Shown in pieces: positions 7,189-14,566 of a stretch of DNA of 15,233 bases. The DNA lies in contig CANRZQ010000036.1 of assembly GCA_947644475.1 (NCBI GenBank), forward strand, positions 1 through 15,233, written 5' to 3'. Position 1 is the stretch's first letter, and each line of letters opens with the position of its first letter. The notes below the pieces were generated by a model. It saw nothing but the letters and a program-made list of their open reading frames with translations. It did no database searches and had not been told where the DNA came from. Source of the stretch: an uncultured Muribaculaceae bacterium. GTDB lineage: Bacteria; Bacteroidota; Bacteroidia; Bacteroidales; Muribaculaceae. Position numbers and translations under genes: made by a program.

Positions 7189-8969
7189 GGGAGGGGACGG
7201 GTTTTCTCGGCAAGCCATGCGCGGGCTTCGGCGTCAAGGCCGGGGGAGAGGGCCTCGCGCACCTTGGCATGGTAGTCGTTGACCCATTCTATTTCGTCGC
7301 CGGTCATAATTTCGGTTTCGAACAATGAGAGGTCGAATGGGAAAAGTGTTATGGTTTCGAAACGCAGGAAGCGTCCGTATTCTGTGGTCATGGCCGGCAC
7401 GGTGAGCAGAAGGTTCTCGCATCTGATGCCATGCACGCCCTCGCGGTAGAGCCCCGGCTCGTTGGATGTCACCATCCCCGGCATGAGCGGGGCCGGCACG
7501 TCGTTGAGGCGGATGCCCTGCGGGCCTTCGTGCACGTTGAGGAAATGCCCCACGCCGTGACCTGTGCCGTGGAGATAGGCGAGGCCTTCGCGCCAAAGGA
7601 ATTGGCGGGCCACGGCGTCGAGTTGCGTGCCGCGTGTGCCTTCGGGGAACACCATGCGCGCCAGGGCTATGTGGCCTTTCATCACGAGGGTGAAGTCGTG
7701 GCGTTCGGCATCGGTGGGCGTTCCGCAGGCGATGGTGCGTGTTATGTCGGTAGTGCCGTCGAGATATTGAGCGCCGGAGTCGATAAGCAGCAGTCCTTCG
7801 GGGCGGATTTCTGCATTGGAGGCTTCGTCGGCCTCGTAATGGACTATTGCGCCGTGGGGGCCATAGCCGGCTATTGTGCCGAAACTTTCATCGAAGAAAA
7901 GCGGCTGGGCCGAGCGGTATTTCAGCAGAAGCGCGTCCACGTCCATTTCCGTGATCCGGCGACCTTCGGCAAGGGCTTGCTCCACGTCCATCATGGCATG
8001 TGTGAGGGCTATGCCGTCGCGCACCATGGCCTCGCGGATTCCGCGAATCTGTGCCTCGTTGCGGCATGCCTTGGCCTGAGCCACGGGCGACGGGCCTTTT
8101 ATGGCGCGGTCGCCAATCAGCCTGGCGATAGTGGCGGATGTGGCGGCCGGCTCGATAAGCACCTTCGTGTCGGCGGGAAGATTGGCGATAAACGACTTTA
8201 TGTCGGCGTAATTGCCGGTCATCACGCCTTGCGACAGCAGATAGTCGATAATGTCACGGTCGGCCTTGTCGGGGTCGGTGAACAGCACGCCGCCTCGGTC
8301 GCCAATAAACAGGTATGCCGTGACAACCGGATTGTATTTCACGTCGCGCGAGCGGATATTGAGGGCCCATGCGATTTCATCGAGCGCGGAGATGAATGTG
8401 GCGTCGGCCCCATGGCTTCGGGCTTTGTCGAGGATTCCGGCGAGTTTGTCGGCGGCGCACTCTCCGGTATATTTTATGTCGTGTATGAAAATCGGCTCTT
8501 TGGGCAGGGCCGGACGGTCGGTCCATATATTGTCGGCAGGGTCGAAAGATGTGTCAATCCTGACGCCGTGTCTGGCATATTCCGGCACCATGCGTTCCAC
8601 CTCGGCGGCGGAAAGAAGCATGCCGTCGACGCCCACTGTGGCGCCCGAAGGCAAGTTTGAACAGAGGTATGCGGTGATAGAGGGGGTGTCGGGCAATCCG
8701 TCCTTCATAAGAACGATTCCTGTTCCGTCGAGCTGGTCGGCTGCCTGGATGAAATAACGCGAGTCGGTCCACAGCAGAGCCCTGTCAGCGGTGACGACGA
8801 GTGAGCCGGCCGAACCGGTAAATCCCGACAGCCACCGCCGTACTTGCCAATGGTCGGCGAGGTATTCGCTCTGGTGAGGATCGGTCTGAGGGATTATCGC
8901 AGCATCGATGCCGGCGGCACGCATGGCTGCGCGCAAAGCCTCGATACGCAAGTTTATTTCATTTTTCAT
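7182..8969 (-). CDS. Xaa-Pro aminopeptidase (aminopeptidase P, M24B, long three-domain form)
   Basis: This metalloenzyme removes an N-terminal residue that precedes proline. The 595 residues match the long form found in eukaryotes and Bacteroidetes, rather than the roughly 440-residue E. coli PepP. Two creatinase-like N-terminal domains (about 1-140 and 155-300) come before the catalytic pita-bread domain (about 305-540) and a C-terminal extension. The dinuclear metal ligands are all present: Asp397 (LLLIDSGAQ), Asp408 (TTDITRT), His471 (GTGHGVGHFLNVHEGP), Glu504 (TSNEPGLY) and Glu518 (IRCENLLL). The spacings nearly match human XPNPEP1. There is no signal peptide, so it is cytoplasmic, probably finishing peptide breakdown. 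It starts at ATG 8969 (MKNEINLRIEALR), 67 bases after the HAD gene, with a possible -7 box at 8985-8992. Identification is secure. Confidence 0.95.
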   Translation of the reverse strand: MKNEINLRIEALRAAMRAAGIDAAIIPQTDPHQSEYLADHWQVRRWLSGFTGSAGSLVVTADRALLWTDSRYFIQAADQLDGTGIVLMKDGLPDTPSITAYLCSNLPSGATVGVDGMLLSAAEVERMVPEYARHGVRIDTSFDPADNIWTDRPALPKEPIFIHDIKYTGECAADKLAGILDKARSHGADATFISALDEIAWALNIRSRDVKYNPVVTAYLFIGDRGGVLFTDPDKADRDIIDYLLSQGVMTGNYADIKSFIANLPADTKVLIEPAATSATIARLIGDRAIKGPSPVAQAKACRNEAQIRGIREAMVRDGIALTHAMMDVEQALAEGRRITEMDVDALLLKYRSAQPLFFDESFGTIAGYGPHGAIVHYEADEASNAEIRPEGLLLIDSGAQYLDGTTDITRTIACGTPTDAERHDFTLVMKGHIALARMVFPEGTRGTQLDAVARQFLWREGLAYLHGTGHGVGHFLNVHEGPQGIRLNDVPAPLMPGMVTSNEPGLYREGVHGIRCENLLLTVPAMTTEYGRFLRFETITLFPFDLSLFETEIMTGDEIEWVNDYHAKVREALSPGLDAEARAWLAEKTRPLPL

Positions 8970-8984
8970 GACGATATTTTTCTA

Positions 8985-8992
8985 CAAAAATA
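8985..8992 (-). promoter_or_regulatory. Possible Bacteroidetes -7 box ahead of the aminopeptidase gene
   Basis: On the minus strand this reads TATTTTTG, matching the TAnnTTTG box of the Bacteroidetes primary sigma factor. No TTTG is found 19-21 bases upstream, and the implied leader would be only about 10 bases, so this is a weak candidate. Transcription may simply continue from the HAD gene. Confidence 0.3.
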
Positions 8993-9036
8993 CGGGAATT
9001 ATGTCGGGCGGACAGCCGTGTAGGCGTTAAAAAACA

Positions 9037-9660
9037 TTAAAACCAAAGGTCGGGGTCTACTTCTGCCAAGGTGGGGAACACTGTGGAAGTTAGAGGAGTA
9101 AGACGTTCGGGCGCGTTGGTGGTGGAAAGTGCTATGACTTTGGCTCCGGCGGCTATTCCGGCTTTCACGCCGTTGAGAGAGTCCTCGAACACGATGCAAT
9201 CTGCCGGAGCCACCCCAAGACGCCCTGCAGCCTTCAAATATCCTTCCGGGTCGGGTTTGGAATGTGTCACGTCCTTGTCTACGAGCACACCGGCAAAATA
9301 TTGGCGGAAATCGGGAAGTTGGCCGAAAAGATGTTCCATTTTTGCGCTGTTGCTGCTTGTGACAATAATCATGGGCACGTTTTTGGCTTTCAGCCGGTCG
9401 AGAAATTCAGTGACGCCATCGAACAGGCGATACTGCATGTCTCTTTCCTGCTCGACCAGTTGCGCCACCACTTTCGAGCGTTTGCCGGGGTCGGGGAAAT
9501 ATGTGCCGAGTATCTGCTCCAAAGTCGAGCCTTTGATTACCTGCTCGAAATTGGGAATGCCGATGCCGTACTCCTCCGCGGCCTTTTTCCAGAACTCCGA
9601 ATATATGCCCTCGGAGTCGACAAGGACTCCGTCTAAGTCGAATAATGCTGCCTTATACAT
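9037..9660 (-). CDS. HAD-superfamily hydrolase, beta-phosphoglucomutase/phosphatase type
   Basis: This 207-residue cytoplasmic protein carries the four HAD motifs: motif I FDLDGVLVDSEG with nucleophile Asp8 and acid/base Asp10; motif II IVTSSNS (Thr101); motif III Lys135 in THSKPDPEGY; and motif IV CIVFEDSLNGVKAG (Glu159/Asp160). The helical cap between motifs I and II (about residues 16-80, EFWKKAAEEYG to YRLFDGVTEFL) is the type found in beta-phosphoglucomutase, phosphoglycolate phosphatase and the sugar-phosphate phosphatases YniC and YqaB. Such enzymes remove or move a phosphate on small sugar phosphates. The exact substrate cannot be read from sequence. It is the first gene of the minus-strand block. 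A near-consensus promoter lies 26-56 bases upstream of its ATG, back to back with the cytochrome bd operon. Confidence 0.9.
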   Translation of the reverse strand: MYKAALFDLDGVLVDSEGIYSEFWKKAAEEYGIGIPNFEQVIKGSTLEQILGTYFPDPGKRSKVVAQLVEQERDMQYRLFDGVTEFLDRLKAKNVPMIIVTSSNSAKMEHLFGQLPDFRQYFAGVLVDKDVTHSKPDPEGYLKAAGRLGVAPADCIVFEDSLNGVKAGIAAGAKVIALSTTNAPERLTPLTSTVFPTLAEVDPDLWF

Positions 9661-9685
9661 AACTATATTTATGGTGATGCTGATG

Positions 9686-9716
9686 CAAAATTAAAAAAAT
9701 CTGCCGACATGGCAAA
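9686..9716 (-). promoter_or_regulatory. Bacteroidetes-type promoter for the HAD gene and downstream genes
   Basis: On the minus strand a TTTG box (9716-9713) is followed by 19 bases and then TAATTTTG (9693-9686). This equals the Bacteroidetes sigma consensus TTTG / TAnnTTTG with its preferred spacing. Transcription would begin at about 9680, leaving a leader of roughly 20 bases before ATG 9660. Consensus and spacing are seen directly; activity is inferred. Confidence 0.65.
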
Positions 9717-9755
9717 AAACGCGGGGGCCTATGGCGTTTATTAAAATAAAAGTTA

Positions 9756-9763
9756 TAAATTTG
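9756..9763 (+). promoter_or_regulatory. Bacteroidetes -7 box for the cytochrome bd operon
   Basis: TAAATTTG matches TAnnTTTG and lies 53 bases before the DUF4492 start, so the leader would be about 45-50 bases. The expected TTTG about 19-21 bases upstream is missing (GGCG stands at 9733-9736, and TTTA at 9737-9740 is too close). A weak -33 box could mean the operon needs an activator, for instance one responding to oxygen or redox state, but no operator is recognisable. The rest of 9661-9815 holds only this box and the divergent HAD promoter. Confidence 0.5.
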
Positions 9764-9815
9764 CAACATGACACATATCCCGTGATTTAACTTTTGCGGA
9801 ACGTAAATTGTTAGT

Positions 9816-10037
9816 TTGACAGTGAGTATCAAGGACAGCGCATATAAGGTGTGGCGGTTTTACGCCGACGGTTTCCGCGGGATGACCGTGGGACGCTCGC
9901 TGTGGATTCTCATTCTTGCCAAACTGGCTATATTTTTCCTCATCCTCAAACTGTTTTTCTTTCCCGACCTGCTCGAGCGCGATTATGATAATGACGCCGA
10001 CCGCGCTCAGGCTGTGAGGGAAAACCTAACTCGTTAA
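9816..10037 (+). CDS. DUF4492 small membrane protein upstream of cydAB
   Basis: A 73-residue protein with one hydrophobic segment (about residues 29-49, LWILILAKLAIFFLILKLFFF) between a basic N-terminal part (AYKVWRFYADGFRGMTVGRS) and an acidic C-terminal tail (PDLLERDYDNDADRAQ). This is the layout of DUF4492, a family seen next to cytochrome bd genes in Bacteroidetes. No biochemical role is established as far as I know. The start is either TTG 9816 or GTG 9822 (MSIKDSAYK); the second removes two residues only. The stop is 22 bases before cydA, so co-expression is very likely. The size, single membrane span and position recall CydX, the small subunit needed for a stable E. coli bd oxidase, but there is no clear sequence similarity to CydX. 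Confidence 0.8.
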   Translation: MTVSIKDSAYKVWRFYADGFRGMTVGRSLWILILAKLAIFFLILKLFFFPDLLERDYDNDADRAQAVRENLTR

Positions 10038-10059
10038 CATAATATCTAAATATAATATC

Positions 10060-11625
10060 ATGAATGATCTAATGAGTGTAGTTGACTGGTCGCGCGCGCA
10101 ATTCGCGCTCACGGCCATGTACCATTGGCTGTTCGTGCCGCTCACAATCGGCCTGTCGCTTATCGTGGCGATCATGGAAACGATTTATGTGCGCACAGGT
10201 GATGCCAAGTGGAAGGGGATAACAAAATTCTGGATGACGCTGTTCGGCATAAATTTTGCCTGCGGCGTGGCCACGGGTATAATACTCGAATTTGAATTCG
10301 GAACAAACTGGTCGAACTATTCCTGGTTTGTGGGCGACATTTTCGGCGCGCCGCTTGCCATCGAGGGGCTTCTGGCATTTTTCATGGAGGCGACATTCGT
10401 GGCCGTGATGTTCTTCGGATGGAAAAAAGTGAGCAAGGGATTCCATCTTGCATCAACATGGCTCACCGCGCTTGGCGTGTCGCTCTCCGCTCTTTGGATA
10501 TTGATTGCAAACGCATGGATGCAGAATCCTGTCGGCATGCGCTTCGACCCGTCGCAGATGCGCAACGTCATGGATAATTTCTGGGAAGTGGCGTTCAATG
10601 CTGTGGCTATGAATAAATTCTTCCATGCCGTAACATCAGGCTGGGTGCTCGCCGCCGTGTTTGTTGTTGGCGTCAGCTCATGGCTGCTGTGGCGCAAGAG
10701 CAATGTTGAGGCAGCCAAAAAATCGATGAAGGTGGCTTCATGGGTAGGCCTTGCCGGCGCTGTCCTCGTGGCTTGGACCGGCGACGGGTCGGCCGTGGAG
10801 GTGGCTCGTGTGCAGCCTATGAAACTTGCCGCCATGGAGGGCCTTTACAACGGTTCGAGAGGACAGAGCCTTGTGGCCCTCGGTGTTGTCAACGCCGACA
10901 AGCGTCCGGGCGACACACAGCCGGAGATGCACTTCTCGATTGACATCCCCTACGGTCTGTCGATTCTTGCTACGCACGACCCGAATGCTTTCGTGCCGGG
11001 TATCAACGATTTGATCGACGGCATCGAGATAAATGCTGCCGGCGACACCGTAAATACCGTGTCGTATGCCGAGCGTATCGTCCTTGGCAAGAAGGCCCAG
11101 GACGCTCTCCGGGCTTATGGAGAGGCTGAAAAGACCGGCGACGCCGAGGCTATGGCTGCCGCGCAGGCCGTAATCGATGCCAATTTCAAATATTTTGGCT
11201 ACGGTTACCTTTCAAGCCCCGAGGATGCCGTGCCCGACGTGCCGTTGACGTTCTATTCGTTCCGTATAATGGTGATGACCGGCGGCTATTTGCTTCTGCT
11301 CTTCGTTGTGCTCCTGTTTGTTTCCTATCGCAAGACATCGGTGCTCGAGAAAGGGTGGCTCCACTGGGTGGGCATCCTTTCAATACCGGTGGTGTGGATA
11401 TGCTCGCAGGCCGGATGGATTGTCGCCGAGGCCGGACGCCAGCCTTGGGTGATTCAGGACGTGCTTCCCACAGGGGCCGCGATTTCCGACATCCCGGCAG
11501 GGTCGGTTGCCACCACCTTCTGGATTTTTGCAGTGCTTTTCACGTTGCTCCTGTTTGCCGAGATAAGCATCATGCTCCGTTTTATTTCTAAATCGACAGG
11601 CTCCGACATCGAGGCCGCTAAATAA
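10060..11625 (+). CDS. cydA: Cytochrome bd ubiquinol/menaquinol oxidase subunit I
   Basis: CydA oxidises quinol and reduces O2 to water with high affinity in the inner membrane, carrying haems b558, b595 and d. The 521 residues (E. coli 522) include all key positions: His22 (haem ligand matching E. coli His19), Glu102 and Glu110 (AIEGLLAFFMEAT), His189 and Met404 (b558 ligands in NKFFHAV and SFRIMVM), Arg402, the quinol-site residues Lys255 and Glu260 (QPMKLAAMEG), and the GRQPW motif (459-463) preceded by Glu457. About nine membrane spans are seen. The periplasmic Q-loop between residues 262 and 396 is long, as in the E. coli-type (L) subfamily. In a Bacteroidales organism the donor is probably menaquinol, and the enzyme would serve nanomolar-oxygen respiration and oxygen scavenging. 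cydB starts 8 bases after the stop. Confidence 0.98.
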   Translation: MNDLMSVVDWSRAQFALTAMYHWLFVPLTIGLSLIVAIMETIYVRTGDAKWKGITKFWMTLFGINFACGVATGIILEFEFGTNWSNYSWFVGDIFGAPLAIEGLLAFFMEATFVAVMFFGWKKVSKGFHLASTWLTALGVSLSALWILIANAWMQNPVGMRFDPSQMRNVMDNFWEVAFNAVAMNKFFHAVTSGWVLAAVFVVGVSSWLLWRKSNVEAAKKSMKVASWVGLAGAVLVAWTGDGSAVEVARVQPMKLAAMEGLYNGSRGQSLVALGVVNADKRPGDTQPEMHFSIDIPYGLSILATHDPNAFVPGINDLIDGIEINAAGDTVNTVSYAERIVLGKKAQDALRAYGEAEKTGDAEAMAAAQAVIDANFKYFGYGYLSSPEDAVPDVPLTFYSFRIMVMTGGYLLLLFVVLLFVSYRKTSVLEKGWLHWVGILSIPVVWICSQAGWIVAEAGRQPWVIQDVLPTGAAISDIPAGSVATTFWIFAVLFTLLLFAEISIMLRFISKSTGSDIEAAK

Positions 11626-11633
11626 TTGACAAT

Positions 11634-12770
11634 ATGGAAATTCAAGTGTTACAAGCCTATTGGTGGCTGTTGATAGCAGTGCTTGGCGCAGTGCTGGTGT
11701 TTCTGCTCTTTGTGCAGGGTGGCCAGTCGATGCTGTTAGAGACTAAGAGACAATATAAGTCGTTGGTCGTTAACGCCCTCGGGCGCAAATGGGAATTCAC
11801 GTTTACCACGCTTGTGGTGTTCGGCGGTGCTTTTTTTGCATCGTTCCCCCTGTTTTATTCCACAAGTTTCGGTGGGGCATATTGGCTTTGGATGCTCATT
11901 CTGGTGAGTTTTGTCGTGCAGGCGTTCAGTTATGAATTCCGCCGCAAGAGCGGTAATCTCTACGGCACGCGCCTTTACGACAGCCTGTTGATGTTCAACG
12001 GTTTCTTCGGTTGCGTCATGCTGGGAGTTGCCGTAGGCATGATGTTCTTCGGCGCAGAGTTCACTGTTGCCAAGGGCAACATTCTTGACGGCGCCGCTCC
12101 TGTGATTTCTCAGTGGAGCGCGACACATGGCCTCGAGGCTATGGCTGAGCCGGGATGCCTGCTGCTGGGATTCACCGTATTCTTCCTCGCACGCACCCAG
12201 GGAGCCATGTATCTTATCAATGCCGTTGACGGCGGCGAAGACATGGCGCGGACGCTGCGCACAAAAACGCTGCTCAACGGCGCTATATTCGCCGTGCTCT
12301 TCATCGGCTTTGTCGTGCTGCTGATGCTTGCCGACGGTTATCGTGCCGATGCTTCCGGCGTGATGGTGAAGGAAGATTATATTTATTGGAACAACCTTTG
12401 GCGCATGTGGTGGACCGTGCCGATGCTCCTCATCGGGGTTGTCGCAGTGCTCTACGGCATAATCCGTTCGGCTCTCGATTCAAAGTTCCGTACAGGTATC
12501 TGGTATTCAGGCATTGGCACAGTGCTTGTGGTGATGGTGCTGTTTTTCCTTGCCGGCTATGAATCCACAGCCTACTATCCCTCGTTGCTCGACGCGCAAA
12601 GTTCGCTCACGATAGCCAACAGTTCGTCGTCGCACTTCACGCTCACCGTCATGTCGTGGGTGTCGCTGCTCGTTCCTTTTGTCATAGCCTACATCTGGGT
12701 GGTATGGCGCAAGATGAACGCGACCCCGCTCACCGACAGCGAACTCAAATCGGACTCTCATATCTATTGA
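11634..12770 (+). CDS. cydB: Cytochrome bd oxidase subunit II
   Basis: This 378-residue integral membrane protein, with about eight to nine hydrophobic segments, is the partner of CydA. Recognisable features are the N-terminal VLQAYWWLLIAVLGAVL, RKWEFTFTTLVVFGGAFFASFP (about 51-72, aligning with E. coli PHWDGNQVWL...GGALFAAWP, with Glu54 in place of Asp58), and the C-terminal span SWVSLLVPFVIAYIWVVWRK. Where E. coli has DGFDMG near residue 26, this protein has VQGGQS (27-32), a variant I believe is common in Bacteroidetes. CydB carries no haem but is needed for assembly and for oxygen or proton pathways. The gene ends ELKSDSHIY-TGA. Immediately after it, the next 28 bases repeat this end in another frame (see the repeat entry). 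Confidence 0.97.
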   Translation: MEIQVLQAYWWLLIAVLGAVLVFLLFVQGGQSMLLETKRQYKSLVVNALGRKWEFTFTTLVVFGGAFFASFPLFYSTSFGGAYWLWMLILVSFVVQAFSYEFRRKSGNLYGTRLYDSLLMFNGFFGCVMLGVAVGMMFFGAEFTVAKGNILDGAAPVISQWSATHGLEAMAEPGCLLLGFTVFFLARTQGAMYLINAVDGGEDMARTLRTKTLLNGAIFAVLFIGFVVLLMLADGYRADASGVMVKEDYIYWNNLWRMWWTVPMLLIGVVAVLYGIIRSALDSKFRTGIWYSGIGTVLVVMVLFFLAGYESTAYYPSLLDAQSSLTIANSSSSHFTLTVMSWVSLLVPFVIAYIWVVWRKMNATPLTDSELKSDSHIY

Positions 12771-12796
12771 ACTGAATTCCGACTCTCATATTTATT
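12741..12796 (+). repeat. 28-bp tandem duplication of the cydB 3' end (24/28 identical)
   Basis: Copy 1 (12741-12768) is the last nine codons of cydB plus the first base of its stop. Copy 2 (12769-12796) directly follows. The four mismatches are at copy positions 6, 9, 12 and 24, each the third base of a codon when copy 2 is read in its own frame. That frame spells ELNSDSHIY and a TAA stop (12796-12798), against ELKSDSHIY and TGA in copy 1. The TAA overlaps the ATG of the next gene by one base (TAATG). Copy 2 therefore looks like the end of a diverged cydB allele, not a simple slippage product. Confidence 0.85.
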
Positions 12797-12797
12797 A

Positions 12798-13388
12798 ATG
12801 AAATATCAGACACTCGCGGCGCCATCGGAAGGCGTCATCCGCGAAAAAATGAGTAAATTCATGGCATTTGCCGCCCCGGTGGATTCCGCCGAGGCGGCTC
12901 GTGCCGTGATAGCGCGTATCGCCAATGAATATCACGACGCCCGGCATGTGTGCTGGGCTTATATGATCGGTGCCGACCGCGCCACCTTCCTTTCGTCGGA
13001 CAACGGCGAGCCGTCGGGCACCGCGGGGAAACCCATACTCGGGCAAATAAATTCTTTTGGACTTACCAACGTGGTAATAGCCGTAGTGCGGTATTTCGGA
13101 GGTATCAAACTCGGCACGTCGGGGCTTATAGCCGCATATCGTGAGGCGGCCCGCGCGGCCATTGAGGCCGCTGAGATAATCGATGTGCACGAGATGGCGC
13201 ACATCGAGTTTACTTTTCCCTATCTGGCCATGAACGATGTGATGCGTGTGGCCAAGGGAGAGGGAGTGCGCATTGTCTCGCAGGAATTCGACAACAGTTG
13301 CCGTATGACGGTGGAGGTGCGTCTCGACGACGCTCCGCTTTTCACATCGCGCTTCGCCGCCGTCGACGGCGTTTCTATAATTGATTGA
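12798..13388 (+). CDS. yigZ: YigZ / IMPACT family protein (UPF0029 with DUF1949 domain)
   Basis: This 196-residue cytoplasmic protein consists of the UPF0029 domain (about residues 18-125) and a C-terminal DUF1949 domain (about 138-194), the arrangement and length of E. coli YigZ. Signature stretches are EYHDARHVCWAYMIG (44-58), SSDNGEPSGTAGKPIL (67-82) and VVIAVVRYFGGIKLGTSGL (91-109). The N-terminal domain is homologous to eukaryotic IMPACT, which affects translational control through GCN2, and the DUF1949 domain resembles an EF-G fold. The bacterial role is not settled, so no specific function is given. ATG 12798 was chosen because the family begins with a short strand just before its conserved REKMSKF-like stretch. 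It lies 27 bases after the cydB stop, across the duplicated cydB remnant, and was probably once joined to cydB by a TAATG overlap. Confidence 0.93.
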   Translation: MKYQTLAAPSEGVIREKMSKFMAFAAPVDSAEAARAVIARIANEYHDARHVCWAYMIGADRATFLSSDNGEPSGTAGKPILGQINSFGLTNVVIAVVRYFGGIKLGTSGLIAAYREAARAAIEAAEIIDVHEMAHIEFTFPYLAMNDVMRVAKGEGVRIVSQEFDNSCRMTVEVRLDDAPLFTSRFAAVDGVSIID

Positions 13389-13392
13389 CAGA

Positions 13393-14565
13393 ATGGAAAA
13401 CTTTACCTATTTGGCGCCTACAAAATATGTGTTCGGGCGCGATACGGAAAGCCGGGTCGGCGAACTCGCCGCATCTCTCGGCATGAAAAAAATTTTGGTA
13501 GTTTATGGCGGCGGCTCGGCTGTGCGTTCGGGTCTGCTCGGCCGCGTCGAGAAATATCTCGCCGACGCAGGCATCGAGGCTGTCAGCCTTGGCGGCGTAA
13601 AGCCTAATCCGGAGGACGACCTTGTGTACAAAGGCATCGACCTTGCCCGTGCCGAGGGTGTCGATTCAATGCTTGCCGTGGGAGGCGGGTCGGTAATCGA
13701 CACCGCCAAGGCAATCGCTGTGGGCGTGCCCTATCAAGGCGATTTCTGGGATTTTTATAGCGGAAAGGCAAAAGCCACGGCTGCGCTCCCCATTGGCGTG
13801 GTGCTTACAATCCCGGCTGCCGGAAGCGAAGGCTCGGGCAATTCGGTTATTACCAAGCGGGAAGGCTGTATAAAGACAGGGCTGCGCACCGAGTCGGTGC
13901 TCCGTCCGCGTTTTGCCGTGCTCGACCCCGTGCTCACATTCACGCTTCCGCCGTATCAGACTGCATCGGGCATCTCCGACATGATGGCCCACATAATGGA
14001 ACGCTATTTCTCCAACACACCCGATGTGGAAGTTACCGACCGCCTCTGCGAAGGGCTTCTGCGGGCCATAATCGAAGAATCGCCCAAGGTGATGGCCGCC
14101 CCCGACGATTACCAGGCGCGAGCCAACATAATGTGGGCCGGAACTCTCGCCCACAACGGCATATGCGGTTGTGGCCGTGAGGAAGAATGGACATCGCATG
14201 CCATGGAGCATGAAATTTCCGCCGTCTATGGCGTGACACATGGAGCCGGCCTTGCCGTGGTGTTCCCCGCGTGGCTCCGGTTTATGGCCGGCCATAATCC
14301 CGGCAAAGTGGCGCAATTTGCCCGCCGTGTCTTCTCTGTCGAGACCCATGACGACCGTGCCGCAGCCCTGGAGGGCATCCTCGCTCTGCAAACATTCTTT
14401 GCCGACACGCTCAATTTGCCCGTATCCTTTGCCGCCCTCGGCATCAAGAATCCCGACATCGACCTGCTCTCCGACCGTCTCCACGCCCTTAAAGGCAACC
14501 CCACCGGCTCATACTATCCTCTCACGCCGGCCGACTCACGAATGATATATCAGATGATGCTTTAA
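13393..14565 (+). CDS. Iron-dependent alcohol dehydrogenase (YqhD / butanol dehydrogenase type)
   Basis: This 390-residue group III alcohol dehydrogenase interconverts aldehydes and alcohols, usually with NADPH in the YqhD/BdhA subgroup. The N-terminal Rossmann-like domain has ILVVYGGGSA (34-43) and the GGGSVIDTAKAIA motif (97-109). The C-terminal helical domain supplies the metal ligands Asp196, His200 (SDMMAHIME), His269 (TSHAMEHE) and His283 (GVTHGAGL). Their spacing exactly equals YqhD Asp194/His198/His267/His281. The start chosen is ATG 13393 (MENFTYLAPTKYVFG), which matches the usual family N-terminus and leaves a 4-base gap to yigZ. The upstream TTG at 13381 would add four residues and overlap yigZ, and is less likely. 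Likely jobs are removing reactive short-chain aldehydes or reoxidising cofactor during fermentation. The exact substrate is unknown. Confidence 0.93.
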   Translation: MENFTYLAPTKYVFGRDTESRVGELAASLGMKKILVVYGGGSAVRSGLLGRVEKYLADAGIEAVSLGGVKPNPEDDLVYKGIDLARAEGVDSMLAVGGGSVIDTAKAIAVGVPYQGDFWDFYSGKAKATAALPIGVVLTIPAAGSEGSGNSVITKREGCIKTGLRTESVLRPRFAVLDPVLTFTLPPYQTASGISDMMAHIMERYFSNTPDVEVTDRLCEGLLRAIIEESPKVMAAPDDYQARANIMWAGTLAHNGICGCGREEEWTSHAMEHEISAVYGVTHGAGLAVVFPAWLRFMAGHNPGKVAQFARRVFSVETHDDRAAALEGILALQTFFADTLNLPVSFAALGIKNPDIDLLSDRLHALKGNPTGSYYPLTPADSRMIYQMML

Positions 14566-14566
14566 G

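Noticed and set aside
7431..8660. 409-residue plus-strand open frame
   Set aside because: It is the reverse-strand shadow of the Xaa-Pro aminopeptidase, which has all five metal ligands. Long antisense frames are common in GC-rich genes.
13666..14484. 272-residue minus-strand open frame
   Set aside because: It is the shadow of the iron-dependent alcohol dehydrogenase, with no domain of its own.
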